Assembly: GCF_027487935.1 (NCBI RefSeq)
Contig: NZ_JAIYCP010000002.1
Location: 1 to 64,000, forward strand
Direction of reading: 5' to 3'
Source: Brevundimonas sp.
Lineage (GTDB): Bacteria > Pseudomonadota > Alphaproteobacteria > Caulobacterales > Caulobacteraceae
DNA length: 64,000 bases
The first letter of the stretch is position 1. Every line of letters starts with the position of its first letter. Positions 36,020 to 43,941 of the stretch are shown piece by piece. Under the pieces are notes generated by a model that was given only the letters and a program-made list of their open reading frames with translations, did not search any database and was not told the origin of the DNA. The position numbers and the translations under genes are program-made.

Positions 36020-38904
36020 GCGGCGCGCTGGGCCCCCGGCTGGCACCCTGTGGGCCGGTCATCGATGCGGTCGCCGCCGCTCGCACCCATGAACGCCTGT
36101 CCGAAGCGGCGCGCGAGGACGGCTGGTCGGACGCGCTGCAGGCCGCCTGGCCCGCCCTCGCCCCTGCCTTCGCGGCTTCTCCCTATCTGGCCGGGCTGGC
36201 GCGGCGCTGGCCCGAGCGGCTTCGACAGACGATCGAGACCTCGCCGGACGACCGGCTGGCGGCCATCCTGTCGGCGACCGACGCCCTGACCGGCGGTGCC
36301 GATGAGGTTCGCGCGCCGCTGCGCCGGCTCAAGGCCGAATTGCATCTCGTGACCGCCCTGTGCGATCTCGGCGGCGTCTGGGCACTGGACGCCGTCACGG
36401 ACGCGCTCAGCCGTTTCGCCGACGCCTCGACCCGGTCGGCCCTGCGCGCCGTGGCCCACGACCAGCGCGAGCGGGGCAAGCTGATCTCCGCCGCCGACGA
36501 TCCGCGCGGCCCCATTCCCGGCCTGTTCGGCCTGGCCATGGGCAAGCACGGGGCCTTTGAGCTCAACTACTCCTCCGACATCGACATCAGCCTGTTCTTC
36601 GAGCCCGAGGCGCTCGAAAGCGCCCTGGCCGAGGGCGTGGAGCCGCAGAAATTCTGCGATCGCGCCGCCCATGCGCTGGCTGCCCTGATGCAGGAACGGA
36701 CCGGCGACGGCTATGTCTTCCGCTTCGACCTGCGGCTGCGGCCCGATCCGTCCTCCACCCCGCCCGTGGTCGCCGCCCCCATGGCCCTCGCCTACTATGA
36801 AAGCGTCGGCCAGAACTGGGAGCGCGCCGCCTTCATCAAGGCCCGGCCGGTGATCGGCGACCTCGCCGCCGGTGCCGGGTTTGTCACCGCGCTGAGGCCC
36901 TTCATCTGGCGGCGCAGTCTCGACTATCCGGCCATCCTCGACATCCAGTCGATCAAGCGCCAGATCCACGTCCACAAGACCGGCGAAGGCATGGACGCCG
37001 CGGGGGCCAATCTGAAGCTGGGCCGGGGCGGCATCCGCGAGATCGAATTCTTCGCCCAGACCCAGCAGCTGATCCTCGGCGGCCGTGACCCCGCCCTGCG
37101 CAGTCCGCGCACGGTCGATGCCCTCGCTGCCCTGCGCGATGCCGGCCATGTCAGCCCCGAGGTCTGCGCCGACCTGACCGCAGCCTATGCTGCCCTGCGC
37201 GGTCTCGAGCACCGGGTGCAGATGCTCGACGACGAACAGACCCATATCCTGCCGGCGGAACCCGCCCGCCGCGCAGCGGTGGCCGCCCTGGCCGGCGAGG
37301 GCGATCTCGCGGCCTTCGACCGCGGAATCGAAGCCCTGCTGGTCGGGGTCAACCGCACCTATGGCGAACTGTTCGAGGGCGAGGAGGCCCTGTCCTCCCC
37401 CTATGGATCGCTGGTCTTCACCGGCATCGAGAACGATCCCGAGACCCTGGCGACGCTGGAACGCATGGGCTTCACGGAGCCGGGGACGATCGCCGATACG
37501 ATCCGTAGCTGGCACCACGGACGCATTCCCGCCACCCGCTCGGCCCGGGGCCGGGAGCTCTTCACGCGGCTCGCTCCCCGTCTCCTGACGGCCCTGGCCG
37601 ACACCGGCGCGGCCGACGCCGCCTTCCGGCGGTTCGCCGTCTTCTTCGCGGGTCTGAACAGTGGGGTGCAGGTCCAGGCCCTGTTCCTGGCCCAGCCGAA
37701 ACTGTTCGATCTCGTGGTCGGGGTCATGGCCTTCGCCCCCCGACTGGCGCGGACCCTCGGCCGCTATCCGGCGGCGCTGGACAGTATGCTGGACGCCCGG
37801 TTCCATACCCGGCTGGGTGCCAACACCGGCCTGTTCGACCAGATGACGGACGAAGCCGCGGCGGCCGCCGATTTTGAGGGGGCCATGAACGCCGTGCGCC
37901 GCCTGCATCGTGACCAGATGTTCCGGATCGGTGTCCAGATCCTGACGGGTCGCATCGGGCCTGAGCAGGCCGGTCGGGCGCACACGGCCCTGGCCGATGC
38001 CGTGATCGAGGCCCTCGCCCCGGCCGCCATGACCGAGGCGGCGCGCCAGGGCGGCACCCTGCGCGACGGCGTGGTCGCAGTGGTCGCCCTCGGCAAGGCG
38101 GGCTCGCGCGAGATGACTGCGAGCTCGGACCTCGACCTGATGACGGTCTATGACGCGCCGCCCGAGGCGGTGTCCGAGGGCAAGGGCTGGGCGGCGGGCG
38201 TCTTCTATTCCCGCTTCACCCAGCGGCTGATCGCGGCCCTTTCGGCCTATACGGCCGAAGGGGGGCTCTATGAGGTCGACATGCGGCTGCGGCCCGGCGC
38301 GGCCAAGGGGCCGGTGTCGCTTCGGCTGTCGGCGGTCGAGGACTATTATGCGACCGAGGCGGACACCTGGGAGTTCATGGCCCTGACTCGCGCGCGCGTG
38401 GTCTGGACCAATGATCCGGCCTTCGGTGCCTGCACATCCGCCGCACTGGAGGCCATCCTGCGTCGGCCCCGGCCGGGCGTCGATGTCGCTGCCGACGCCC
38501 GCCGGATGCGCGATCTGATGGCCCGCGAGCGGCCCGGGCAGGGGGCATGGGACCTCAAGCTCGCCCCCGGCGGTCAGGTCGATGCCGAGTTCGTTGCCCA
38601 GGTGCATCAGCTGAAGGCCGCCGCCGGGGGAGGCCGGCTGACCGTCTCCACCCTCGAGGCGCTCGCGGCGGAACCTGCGCTGGCCGGGGCCTGGCAGCTG
38701 CAGCAGGCGCTGGGTCAGGTCTTCAGCGCCGCCTTCGATGACAGACCGGACCCGGAGCAGGAACCCGAGGGCTTCCGCCACCGTCTCGCCGAGGCTGCGG
38801 GCCTGCCCGATTTTGAGGCGCTGAAAGCCCGGCTGGCCGAGGTGCGCACGGCCGCCCGCACGGTCTTCGACACCGTCCTGCCGCCGCCGCGCGACGGAGA
38901 CTGA
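36016..38904 (+). CDS. glnE: Bifunctional glutamine synthetase adenylyltransferase/deadenylylase
   Basis: A 962-residue GlnE that adds and removes AMP on glutamine synthetase in response to PII and glutamine. Both nucleotidyltransferase domains are intact: N-terminal (deadenylylation) GKHGAFELNYSSDIDISLFF and C-terminal (adenylylation) GKAGSREMTASSDLDLMTVY. Linker helices and PII-binding regions fill the expected length (E. coli 946). ATG 36016 overlaps the kinase stop. A long antisense ORF covering it is a codon-bias shadow. Confidence 0.96.
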   Translation: MSGALGPRLAPCGPVIDAVAAARTHERLSEAAREDGWSDALQAAWPALAPAFAASPYLAGLARRWPERLRQTIETSPDDRLAAILSATDALTGGADEVRAPLRRLKAELHLVTALCDLGGVWALDAVTDALSRFADASTRSALRAVAHDQRERGKLISAADDPRGPIPGLFGLAMGKHGAFELNYSSDIDISLFFEPEALESALAEGVEPQKFCDRAAHALAALMQERTGDGYVFRFDLRLRPDPSSTPPVVAAPMALAYYESVGQNWERAAFIKARPVIGDLAAGAGFVTALRPFIWRRSLDYPAILDIQSIKRQIHVHKTGEGMDAAGANLKLGRGGIREIEFFAQTQQLILGGRDPALRSPRTVDALAALRDAGHVSPEVCADLTAAYAALRGLEHRVQMLDDEQTHILPAEPARRAAVAALAGEGDLAAFDRGIEALLVGVNRTYGELFEGEEALSSPYGSLVFTGIENDPETLATLERMGFTEPGTIADTIRSWHHGRIPATRSARGRELFTRLAPRLLTALADTGAADAAFRRFAVFFAGLNSGVQVQALFLAQPKLFDLVVGVMAFAPRLARTLGRYPAALDSMLDARFHTRLGANTGLFDQMTDEAAAAADFEGAMNAVRRLHRDQMFRIGVQILTGRIGPEQAGRAHTALADAVIEALAPAAMTEAARQGGTLRDGVVAVVALGKAGSREMTASSDLDLMTVYDAPPEAVSEGKGWAAGVFYSRFTQRLIAALSAYTAEGGLYEVDMRLRPGAAKGPVSLRLSAVEDYYATEADTWEFMALTRARVVWTNDPAFGACTSAALEAILRRPRPGVDVAADARRMRDLMARERPGQGAWDLKLAPGGQVDAEFVAQVHQLKAAAGGGRLTVSTLEALAAEPALAGAWQLQQALGQVFSAAFDDRPDPEQEPEGFRHRLAEAAGLPDFEALKARLAEVRTAARTVFDTVLPPPRDGD

Positions 38905-38972
38905 CGCCATCTTCGTTAGACTTCCCGGACTGGGGACTGACACCGCCATTTTTCGGCATGGAGATCACCGAG

Positions 38973-39602
38973 ATGAAAAAGACCCTTCTGGCTGGCGGCC
39001 TCGCCGCCCTGACGCTGGCCGCCGCGGCCGGCACCGCCTTCGCCCAGCAACCCCCGGCCCGTGGCATGCGCGCCGATACGGACGGAGACCGTCGTCTGAG
39101 CCAGGCCGAGTTCGTGGGCCAGCGCGTGCAGCGCCTGACGGCCGCAGACACCAATCGTGACGGCTCGGTCACGGCCGATGAGCGCCGCGCCGCGATTCAG
39201 GCCCGCGTGGCCGACCGCGCCGATGCCCGGTTCGACCGGCTGGACGGCAATGACGACGGCGCCGTCAGCCGCGCCGAGTTCGACGCCGCCCGTGCGGCCG
39301 CGCGCCAGGCCCGCGCCGATCGCGGTCCCCGTCCGATGCGTGCCCAGCGCGGTCCGGCGCGCGGCCAGCGCGGCATGCCCCGGATGGAAGCCCGTGGCCC
39401 GGTCGTCATCGCCGACGTCCAGACCCGCGCAGAACAGGCCTTCACCCGCCTGGATGCCGACCACGATGGCTACATCACTCCGGCCGAAGGCCGCGCCGGC
39501 CGTCAGGCCATGCGCGAGCTGCGCCGTGACCGCATGAATGAACGCCGCGCCGCCCATCAGGCTCAACGGCAGGCGTCGCCTCCGGCCCCCGCTTCGGAGT
39601 AA
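38973..39602 (+). CDS. Exported EF-hand calcium-binding protein
   Basis: A 209-residue exported protein. ATG 38973 is chosen (ggagatcaccgag upstream; signal peptide MKKTLLAGGLAALTLAAAAGTAFAQ). Four EF-hand loops are readable: DTDGDRRLSQAE, DTNRDGSVTADE, DGNDDGAVSRAE and DADHDGYITPAE, arranged as a close triplet and a distant fourth separated by an Arg/Pro/Gly linker. It probably senses or buffers a divalent cation in the periplasm. It heads a cluster with an ECF sigma factor, an anti-sigma-like protein and a periplasmic sensor-like protein. Confidence 0.85.
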   Translation: MKKTLLAGGLAALTLAAAAGTAFAQQPPARGMRADTDGDRRLSQAEFVGQRVQRLTAADTNRDGSVTADERRAAIQARVADRADARFDRLDGNDDGAVSRAEFDAARAAARQARADRGPRPMRAQRGPARGQRGMPRMEARGPVVIADVQTRAEQAFTRLDADHDGYITPAEGRAGRQAMRELRRDRMNERRAAHQAQRQASPPAPASE

Positions 39603-39656
39603 GGTTGATGTCGGGGACGGCGGTCATGAACCGGGCGACCCTTTCGCTGTATTCGC

Positions 39657-40232
39657 ATGAGGGCCGGATTGGCGCTGATCGCCGACCCCGACGAGGACCT
39701 GGTGCGCCGCGTGGGTCAGGGCGACCCGGCGGCCATCCAGGCCATGGTGGCGCGCAAGCTTCCGCGCATGCTGGCACTCGCCCAACGGATGCTGGGCGAT
39801 GCGGCCGAGGCGGAGGATGTGGCCCAGGAGGTCATGCTGCGGGCCTGGAAACAGGCTCCTCGCTGGACACCGGGTCAGGCCAGGTTCGACACCTGGCTGC
39901 ACCGGGTCGGGCTGAACCTCTGCTACGACCGGCTTCGCCGCAGACGGGAAGTGACCACGGCGACGCCGCCGGATCAGGCCGACACCGGCCCCGCGCCGGA
40001 TCGGGGTCTGCTGGCGGCGGATGTGGGGGCACGGGTCGATGCGGCCCTGACCCGACTGCCGGATCGTCAGAGGGAGGCGATCGTCCTCTGTCATTATCAG
40101 GAGCTGACCAATATCGAGGCTGCGGCCCTGATGGCGGTCAGCGTGGAAGCGCTGGAAAGCCTGCTGTCACGGGGACGACGGGCGTTGAGACTGGCCTTGG
40201 CCGATATCCGGCCGGGTGCTGAGGGAGCATGA
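39657..40232 (+). CDS. ECF-family RNA polymerase sigma factor
   Basis: A 191-residue extracytoplasmic-function sigma factor. Region 2 is AIQAMVARKLPRMLALAQRMLGDAAEAEDVAQEVMLRAWKQAPRWTPGQARFDTWLHRVGLNLCYDRLRRRR; region 4 is DAALTRLPDRQREAIVLCHYQELTNIEAAALMAVSVEALESLLSRGRRALRLAL. It overlaps the next, one-helix gene by 4 bp, the usual sign of a sigma/anti-sigma pair. The 54-bp leader contains tgaacc, a possible ECF -35 element, hinting at autoregulation, but the -10 is unclear. Confidence 0.92.
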   Translation: MRAGLALIADPDEDLVRRVGQGDPAAIQAMVARKLPRMLALAQRMLGDAAEAEDVAQEVMLRAWKQAPRWTPGQARFDTWLHRVGLNLCYDRLRRRREVTTATPPDQADTGPAPDRGLLAADVGARVDAALTRLPDRQREAIVLCHYQELTNIEAAALMAVSVEALESLLSRGRRALRLALADIRPGAEGA

Positions 40233-40669
40233 GTGTGATGACGTCGGAACGGTTCCTCGCCCTGGTCGCGGCCTATGGTGCCGACGCGCGGCGTTGGCCC
40301 GAGGCTGAGCGGGCGGGCGCCCGGGCCTTTGCTGCCGCCCGACCGGAGGCTGTGGCCGATGCGCTGGCTGAAGCGGATGCGGCGGATGCCCTGTTGCATG
40401 CCTCCCGCGTGGCCCACCCGTCCACCATCCTGCGTGACAGGGTCCTGGCCTCGGCCGCCGACGCGGGCTTGATCAGGGCGCGTCATCAAGGTCGACGCTG
40501 GCTGGACCGGCTGGCGCTGGCACTCGGTGCCGGCTGGGCTGCGGCGACCTGTGCCGGTATCGTGGCGGGTGTCATGATGACCACCTGGTTGACGGCCGAC
40601 GCCCAGGCCGAAGCCGTCCTCTACCAGGCCTTCCTGCCCGCTGAGCATGATGCCGAGGTGCTGGGATGA
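40229..40669 (+). CDS. Probable membrane anti-sigma factor
   Basis: A 146-residue protein with one membrane helix (LALGAGWAAATCAGIVAGVMMTTWL, near residues 92-116). The N-terminal cytoplasmic part is Ala-rich and helical (SERFLALVAAYGADARRWPEAERAGARAFAAARPEAVADALAEADAADALLHASR), suitable for sigma binding; a short periplasmic tail follows. The role is inferred from topology and from overlap with the sigma gene before it and the periplasmic protein after it. No zinc-binding anti-sigma motif (HxxxCxxC) is present. Confidence 0.7.
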   Translation: MSVMTSERFLALVAAYGADARRWPEAERAGARAFAAARPEAVADALAEADAADALLHASRVAHPSTILRDRVLASAADAGLIRARHQGRRWLDRLALALGAGWAAATCAGIVAGVMMTTWLTADAQAEAVLYQAFLPAEHDAEVLG

Positions 40670-41184
40670 ACCCCGGGACCCTGAAGATCGCGCTCGCCGT
40701 ATCGGTTGCGCTGAACCTGTTCGCCGTCGCGGCTGGGGTAACCGTGTTCGTGACCCGGGACGAGGTCGAGAAGCAGGTTGAGGCCCAGCAACCTCCGACC
40801 CGGATCGCGTCGCCGATGCGGCTGATCGACCGGCTTGATCCTGCTGTCCGGGCGCGCGTGCGCGATACCATGCGCGCCTCGGCCCTCGCCGCCCGCCCCG
40901 ATTTCGAGGAAGCCCGGCTGAAGCGGCGTCAGGTCATCGACATGGGCCGGTCCGCAAGCTTCGACCCTGTCCGAGCGGCGGCGCTTCTGGAAGAATCCCG
41001 TACTGCGGAGCTGCGCGGCCGTGCCCGGCTGGAAGCCGACGCCGTGGCCCTGCTGGCTACGCTGGGACCGGATGACCGGCGGGTGCTGTCGGAAATCCTG
41101 ACCCGTCGGGTCCGCGCGGCCGGCCGGGACCGGGGAGGTCGTGACAGTCAACCAACCGCCGCCGCGGCGACGCCCGCAGCCTGA
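40666..41184 (+). CDS. Periplasmic heavy-metal-sensor-like protein (CnrX/CpxP-like)
   Basis: A 172-residue protein with an N-terminal helix (LKIALAVSVALNLFAVAAGVTVFV) and a periplasmic four-helix part (PMRLIDRLDPAVRARVRDTMRASALAARPDFEEARLKRRQVIDMGRSASFDPVRAAALLEESRTAELRGRARLEADAVALLATLGPDDRRVLSEIL). The pattern resembles the Metal_resist/CpxP-like family, in which helices of this kind bind metal and anti-sigma factor. The His/Met residues typical of CnrX are few, so the ligand may not be nickel or cobalt. Gene order matches cnrYXH-type modules. Confidence 0.65.
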   Translation: MNPGTLKIALAVSVALNLFAVAAGVTVFVTRDEVEKQVEAQQPPTRIASPMRLIDRLDPAVRARVRDTMRASALAARPDFEEARLKRRQVIDMGRSASFDPVRAAALLEESRTAELRGRARLEADAVALLATLGPDDRRVLSEILTRRVRAAGRDRGGRDSQPTAAAATPAA

Positions 41185-41186
41185 TC

Positions 41187-43010
41187 TCAGGCGGCGCGGG
41201 CCTGAACCTCGGTCATTTGGGTTTCCCCCGATTGCACCGGGCGCCGGATCGGCAGATCGAATCTCACAGTCGTGCCGTGGCCGGGCTCGCTCTCGATGCT
41301 CATCGTCCCGCCGTGCAGTTCGATCAGGGACTTGGTCAGGGCCAGCCCCAGGCCGGTGCCCTGGGTTGTCTTCGAATGCTGTCCCTCAACCTGTTCAAAC
41401 GGTCGCGCCAGCCGGGCCAGGTCTTCGGCGGCGATGCCGATACCCGTGTCGGTGACCGTCACCCTCAGGCGATCGGCGTTCTGGCGCGAGATGGCGACGC
41501 CGATATGACCGCCGTCGGGCGTGAATTTCACCGCATTCGAAATCAGGTTCAGCACCACCTGTTTCAGTCCGCGATAGTCGGCATCGATGTCCGGGAGGTC
41601 CGGTGCCTCGACCACCAGGGTCAGGCCTGCCTCCTCGATCTTGCCGCGCATCAGGCGGGCCGCGTCATCGACCACTTCCTTCAGGGACACCGTGTCATAG
41701 TGCAGCGTCAGCTTGCCGGCCTCGATCTTGGCCATGTCGAGCACGTCATTGATCAGTGACAGCAGATGCTGTCCCGACTTGAGGATGTCGGCGGCATAGC
41801 CCTTGTATTTCGGATCGCCCAGCGGGCCGAACATCTCGCCGGCCATGATCTCGGAAAAGCCGTTGATGGCGTTCAGCGGCGTGCGCAGCTCGTGGCTCAT
41901 ATTGGCGAGGAATTCGGACTTGGCCTGGTTGGCCGCCTCGGCGCGGGTCATGGCCACCTCATATTTCCGGGCCAGCAGGGACAGCTTCTCCTCGCGGTCC
42001 TCCAGCTCGGTGATGGTGACCTGCAGCCGTTCGGTGGCGCGCTGGCGCTCCGCCTCCTTCTGCTTGATCGCGGTAATGTCTGCCGCCGTAACCACTGAGC
42101 CGCCGTCGGAAGTGGAACGGTCGACCAGCTGCAGCCAGCGTCCGTCGTGCAGCTCGATCTCACGCGTGCCGGCCCGCTCGCCCGTGGCGGGCTGATCCGA
42201 CTTGATCGCCAGGGCCGCGATCTGGTTCAGTTCATGTCTGGAAACGCCCCTGCGGAGCATGCCCGCCTCAAAGCCGAAGGCGTCCTTGAAGGCCTCGTTC
42301 GACAGGATCAGCCGGCCCTGTTTGTCGAACAGAACAAAGGCGTCCGACACACTCTCGATTCCATCCCGCAGCCGGCTTTCCGCCGCCTGGGCCTGGGCCT
42401 TGGCCCGGCGCGCCTCGGTGGTATCCAGCGCCACGCCGAGCACATTGGTGAAGCCCTGCTCGCCCCGAACCCCCCGGGCCTGACCGCGGGCATCGATCCA
42501 GCGCGTCCTGCCCTGGGCAACAGGAACCGGGAAGGTGACATCGAACGCCCCGAAGGTCTGGGCCTGCCGAAGGGCGTGGTGCACCGCCTCGTGATAACGG
42601 GGATGGATGCAGGCGAGGATTTCCTCGACCGGAACGGATCCGCTGCGATCCAGCCCCATCAGTTCGGCCATATAGTCCGAAATCCTGACCAGGCCGGTCT
42701 CGGTGTCCCACTCCCAGACACCGCAGCGTGCGGCCTCGACCGCGCCGCGGAAGCGCCGTTCGGAGGCGGCCCATTCCCGGCTGATTCCCTGCTGCCGGCG
42801 CTGCATGAACAGGACCAGGCCGAGCGTGAACAGACCGATGGCGATGGGAGGACCGAGAACCCACAGTTCACCGGAGCCGAACCCGCTGACGGGCGGCGCG
42901 CTACCGCGATCAAGGCTGCGCGCCACGAGCAGAACATGCGCCGCGATGGCCAGCGCCAGAGTCAGGGTGGCGATGCGCAGCCAGGGCGGCGGCGCCCGAA
43001 GCCGGTCCAC
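41187..43010 (-). CDS. PAS-domain sensor histidine kinase of the PleC/DivJ/PdhS type
   Basis: A 607-residue kinase. GTG 43010 is chosen because gggagg lies six bases upstream; the track's 60-residue extension overlaps the neighbouring gene. Two helices (LRIATLTLALAIAAHVLLVARSL; LWVLGPPIAIGLFTLGLVLFMQ) flank a very short external loop. Two PAS domains follow (EAARCGVWEWDTETG...; GIESVSDAFVLFDKQGRLILSN...), then a coiled coil and H-box FLANMSHELRTPLNAINGFSEIMAGEMFGPLG, N-box NLISNAVKFTP and G-boxes. The H-box is the type recognised by DivK-like regulators in Caulobacterales. The target is inferred only. Confidence 0.88.
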   Translation of the reverse strand: MDRLRAPPPWLRIATLTLALAIAAHVLLVARSLDRGSAPPVSGFGSGELWVLGPPIAIGLFTLGLVLFMQRRQQGISREWAASERRFRGAVEAARCGVWEWDTETGLVRISDYMAELMGLDRSGSVPVEEILACIHPRYHEAVHHALRQAQTFGAFDVTFPVPVAQGRTRWIDARGQARGVRGEQGFTNVLGVALDTTEARRAKAQAQAAESRLRDGIESVSDAFVLFDKQGRLILSNEAFKDAFGFEAGMLRRGVSRHELNQIAALAIKSDQPATGERAGTREIELHDGRWLQLVDRSTSDGGSVVTAADITAIKQKEAERQRATERLQVTITELEDREEKLSLLARKYEVAMTRAEAANQAKSEFLANMSHELRTPLNAINGFSEIMAGEMFGPLGDPKYKGYAADILKSGQHLLSLINDVLDMAKIEAGKLTLHYDTVSLKEVVDDAARLMRGKIEEAGLTLVVEAPDLPDIDADYRGLKQVVLNLISNAVKFTPDGGHIGVAISRQNADRLRVTVTDTGIGIAAEDLARLARPFEQVEGQHSKTTQGTGLGLALTKSLIELHGGTMSIESEPGHGTTVRFDLPIRRPVQSGETQMTEVQARAA

Positions 43011-43161
43011 GCTTCGCCTCCCATCACTGGTTATGCGGCGTTCGTCACCCCGCAAGGCGATCTCCCCCAAGAATCCGTCGTTCGGTGACGAATCTAGGCT
43101 GCGTCGCGGATTCCTGTCGAGGCTTGGTTGGAAATCAGCCTTCTTTTGTCGCGCGAGCGGG

Positions 43162-43737
43162 TCAGGCGGCGCGTGAGGCCCGCTCGACAAAGCCCGCCGC
43201 TTCGGTCGGGGCGGCCATGATGTCGGTAATGGATCGGAGCAAGGCGCGGGCTTCTCCGGCCAGTCTCTGCATCTCCGGCGGTGCGTCTTCCGGTGCCTCG
43301 TCGACCGAGGCTGCCAGTCGTTCGGCCAGGGCCATCAGCCTCGGCGCGGCAGCGATCAACCGGGCCTGGAACTCGATCTGATCCGGATCGCGGTCGTATT
43401 CAGAACCCGGTACCCGCCAACCGCCCCAGTCAGCCTTGTCGGTGACGATCACGGGGTAGGTGCCGGGGAAGGGATGGTGCGAACACTCATCCGGCGTCTG
43501 CCACTTGTTCCTCGCCCGCATCAGTCGCCACAGATCACCGCTGTTCGCGGCCGGGTCATCCGTGGGCAGAAGCAGTTCATGGCCGAGGAACTCCCGCCCC
43601 AGACCGATGTCGTAGGTCACGCGGACCGGCTCTTCGAACCCCTTGGCCCAGACGGGCTGGACCTTCTCGATCTGGGCCCATGCGCCGACGCATTCGACCC
43701 AGACCTTTTGTCCCTTCTGGAACTGTGCGCGTGCCAT
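43162..43737 (-). CDS. Uncharacterised cytoplasmic protein
   Basis: A 191-residue protein starting at ATG 43737 (cgggaga six bases upstream); the 643-residue track ORF is extension through the antisense of the aldehyde dehydrogenase gene. The first part looks like a small beta-rich domain (AQFQKGQKVWVECVGAWAQIEKVQPVWAKGFEEPVRVTYDIGLGREFLGHELLL), recalling short SH3-like folds. A second part (TPDECSHHPFPGTYPVIVTDKADWGGWRVPGSEYDRDPDQIEFQARLIAAAPRLMALAERLA) ends in helices. The family is unknown to me. Confidence 0.65.
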   Translation of the reverse strand: MARAQFQKGQKVWVECVGAWAQIEKVQPVWAKGFEEPVRVTYDIGLGREFLGHELLLPTDDPAANSGDLWRLMRARNKWQTPDECSHHPFPGTYPVIVTDKADWGGWRVPGSEYDRDPDQIEFQARLIAAAPRLMALAERLAASVDEAPEDAPPEMQRLAGEARALLRSITDIMAAPTEAAGFVERASRAA

Positions 43738-43941
43738 CGGCTTCTCCCGTGCTTCAAGGACAGTATGCCGCAGCCGCGTGAACAGCCGGTTTGGCGACAG
43801 GGTGAAGCGGGCGTAAACGGCTGACCGCGAGTTGGGCGCGCCAGCGAGGGCCATCCACCCTGAGGCACCGTCCGCTCCGGGTTCCGCTTTCGCCCGCCTT
43901 GCCGGAAGGCTAAACGGCCCGGCACACCACGGAGAATGACG

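Noticed and set aside
35593-38949. 1118-residue minus-strand ORF
   Set aside because: It lies antisense to glnE, has low-complexity Gly/Arg/Gln composition and no domain; high GC3 in the true gene keeps the antisense frame open.
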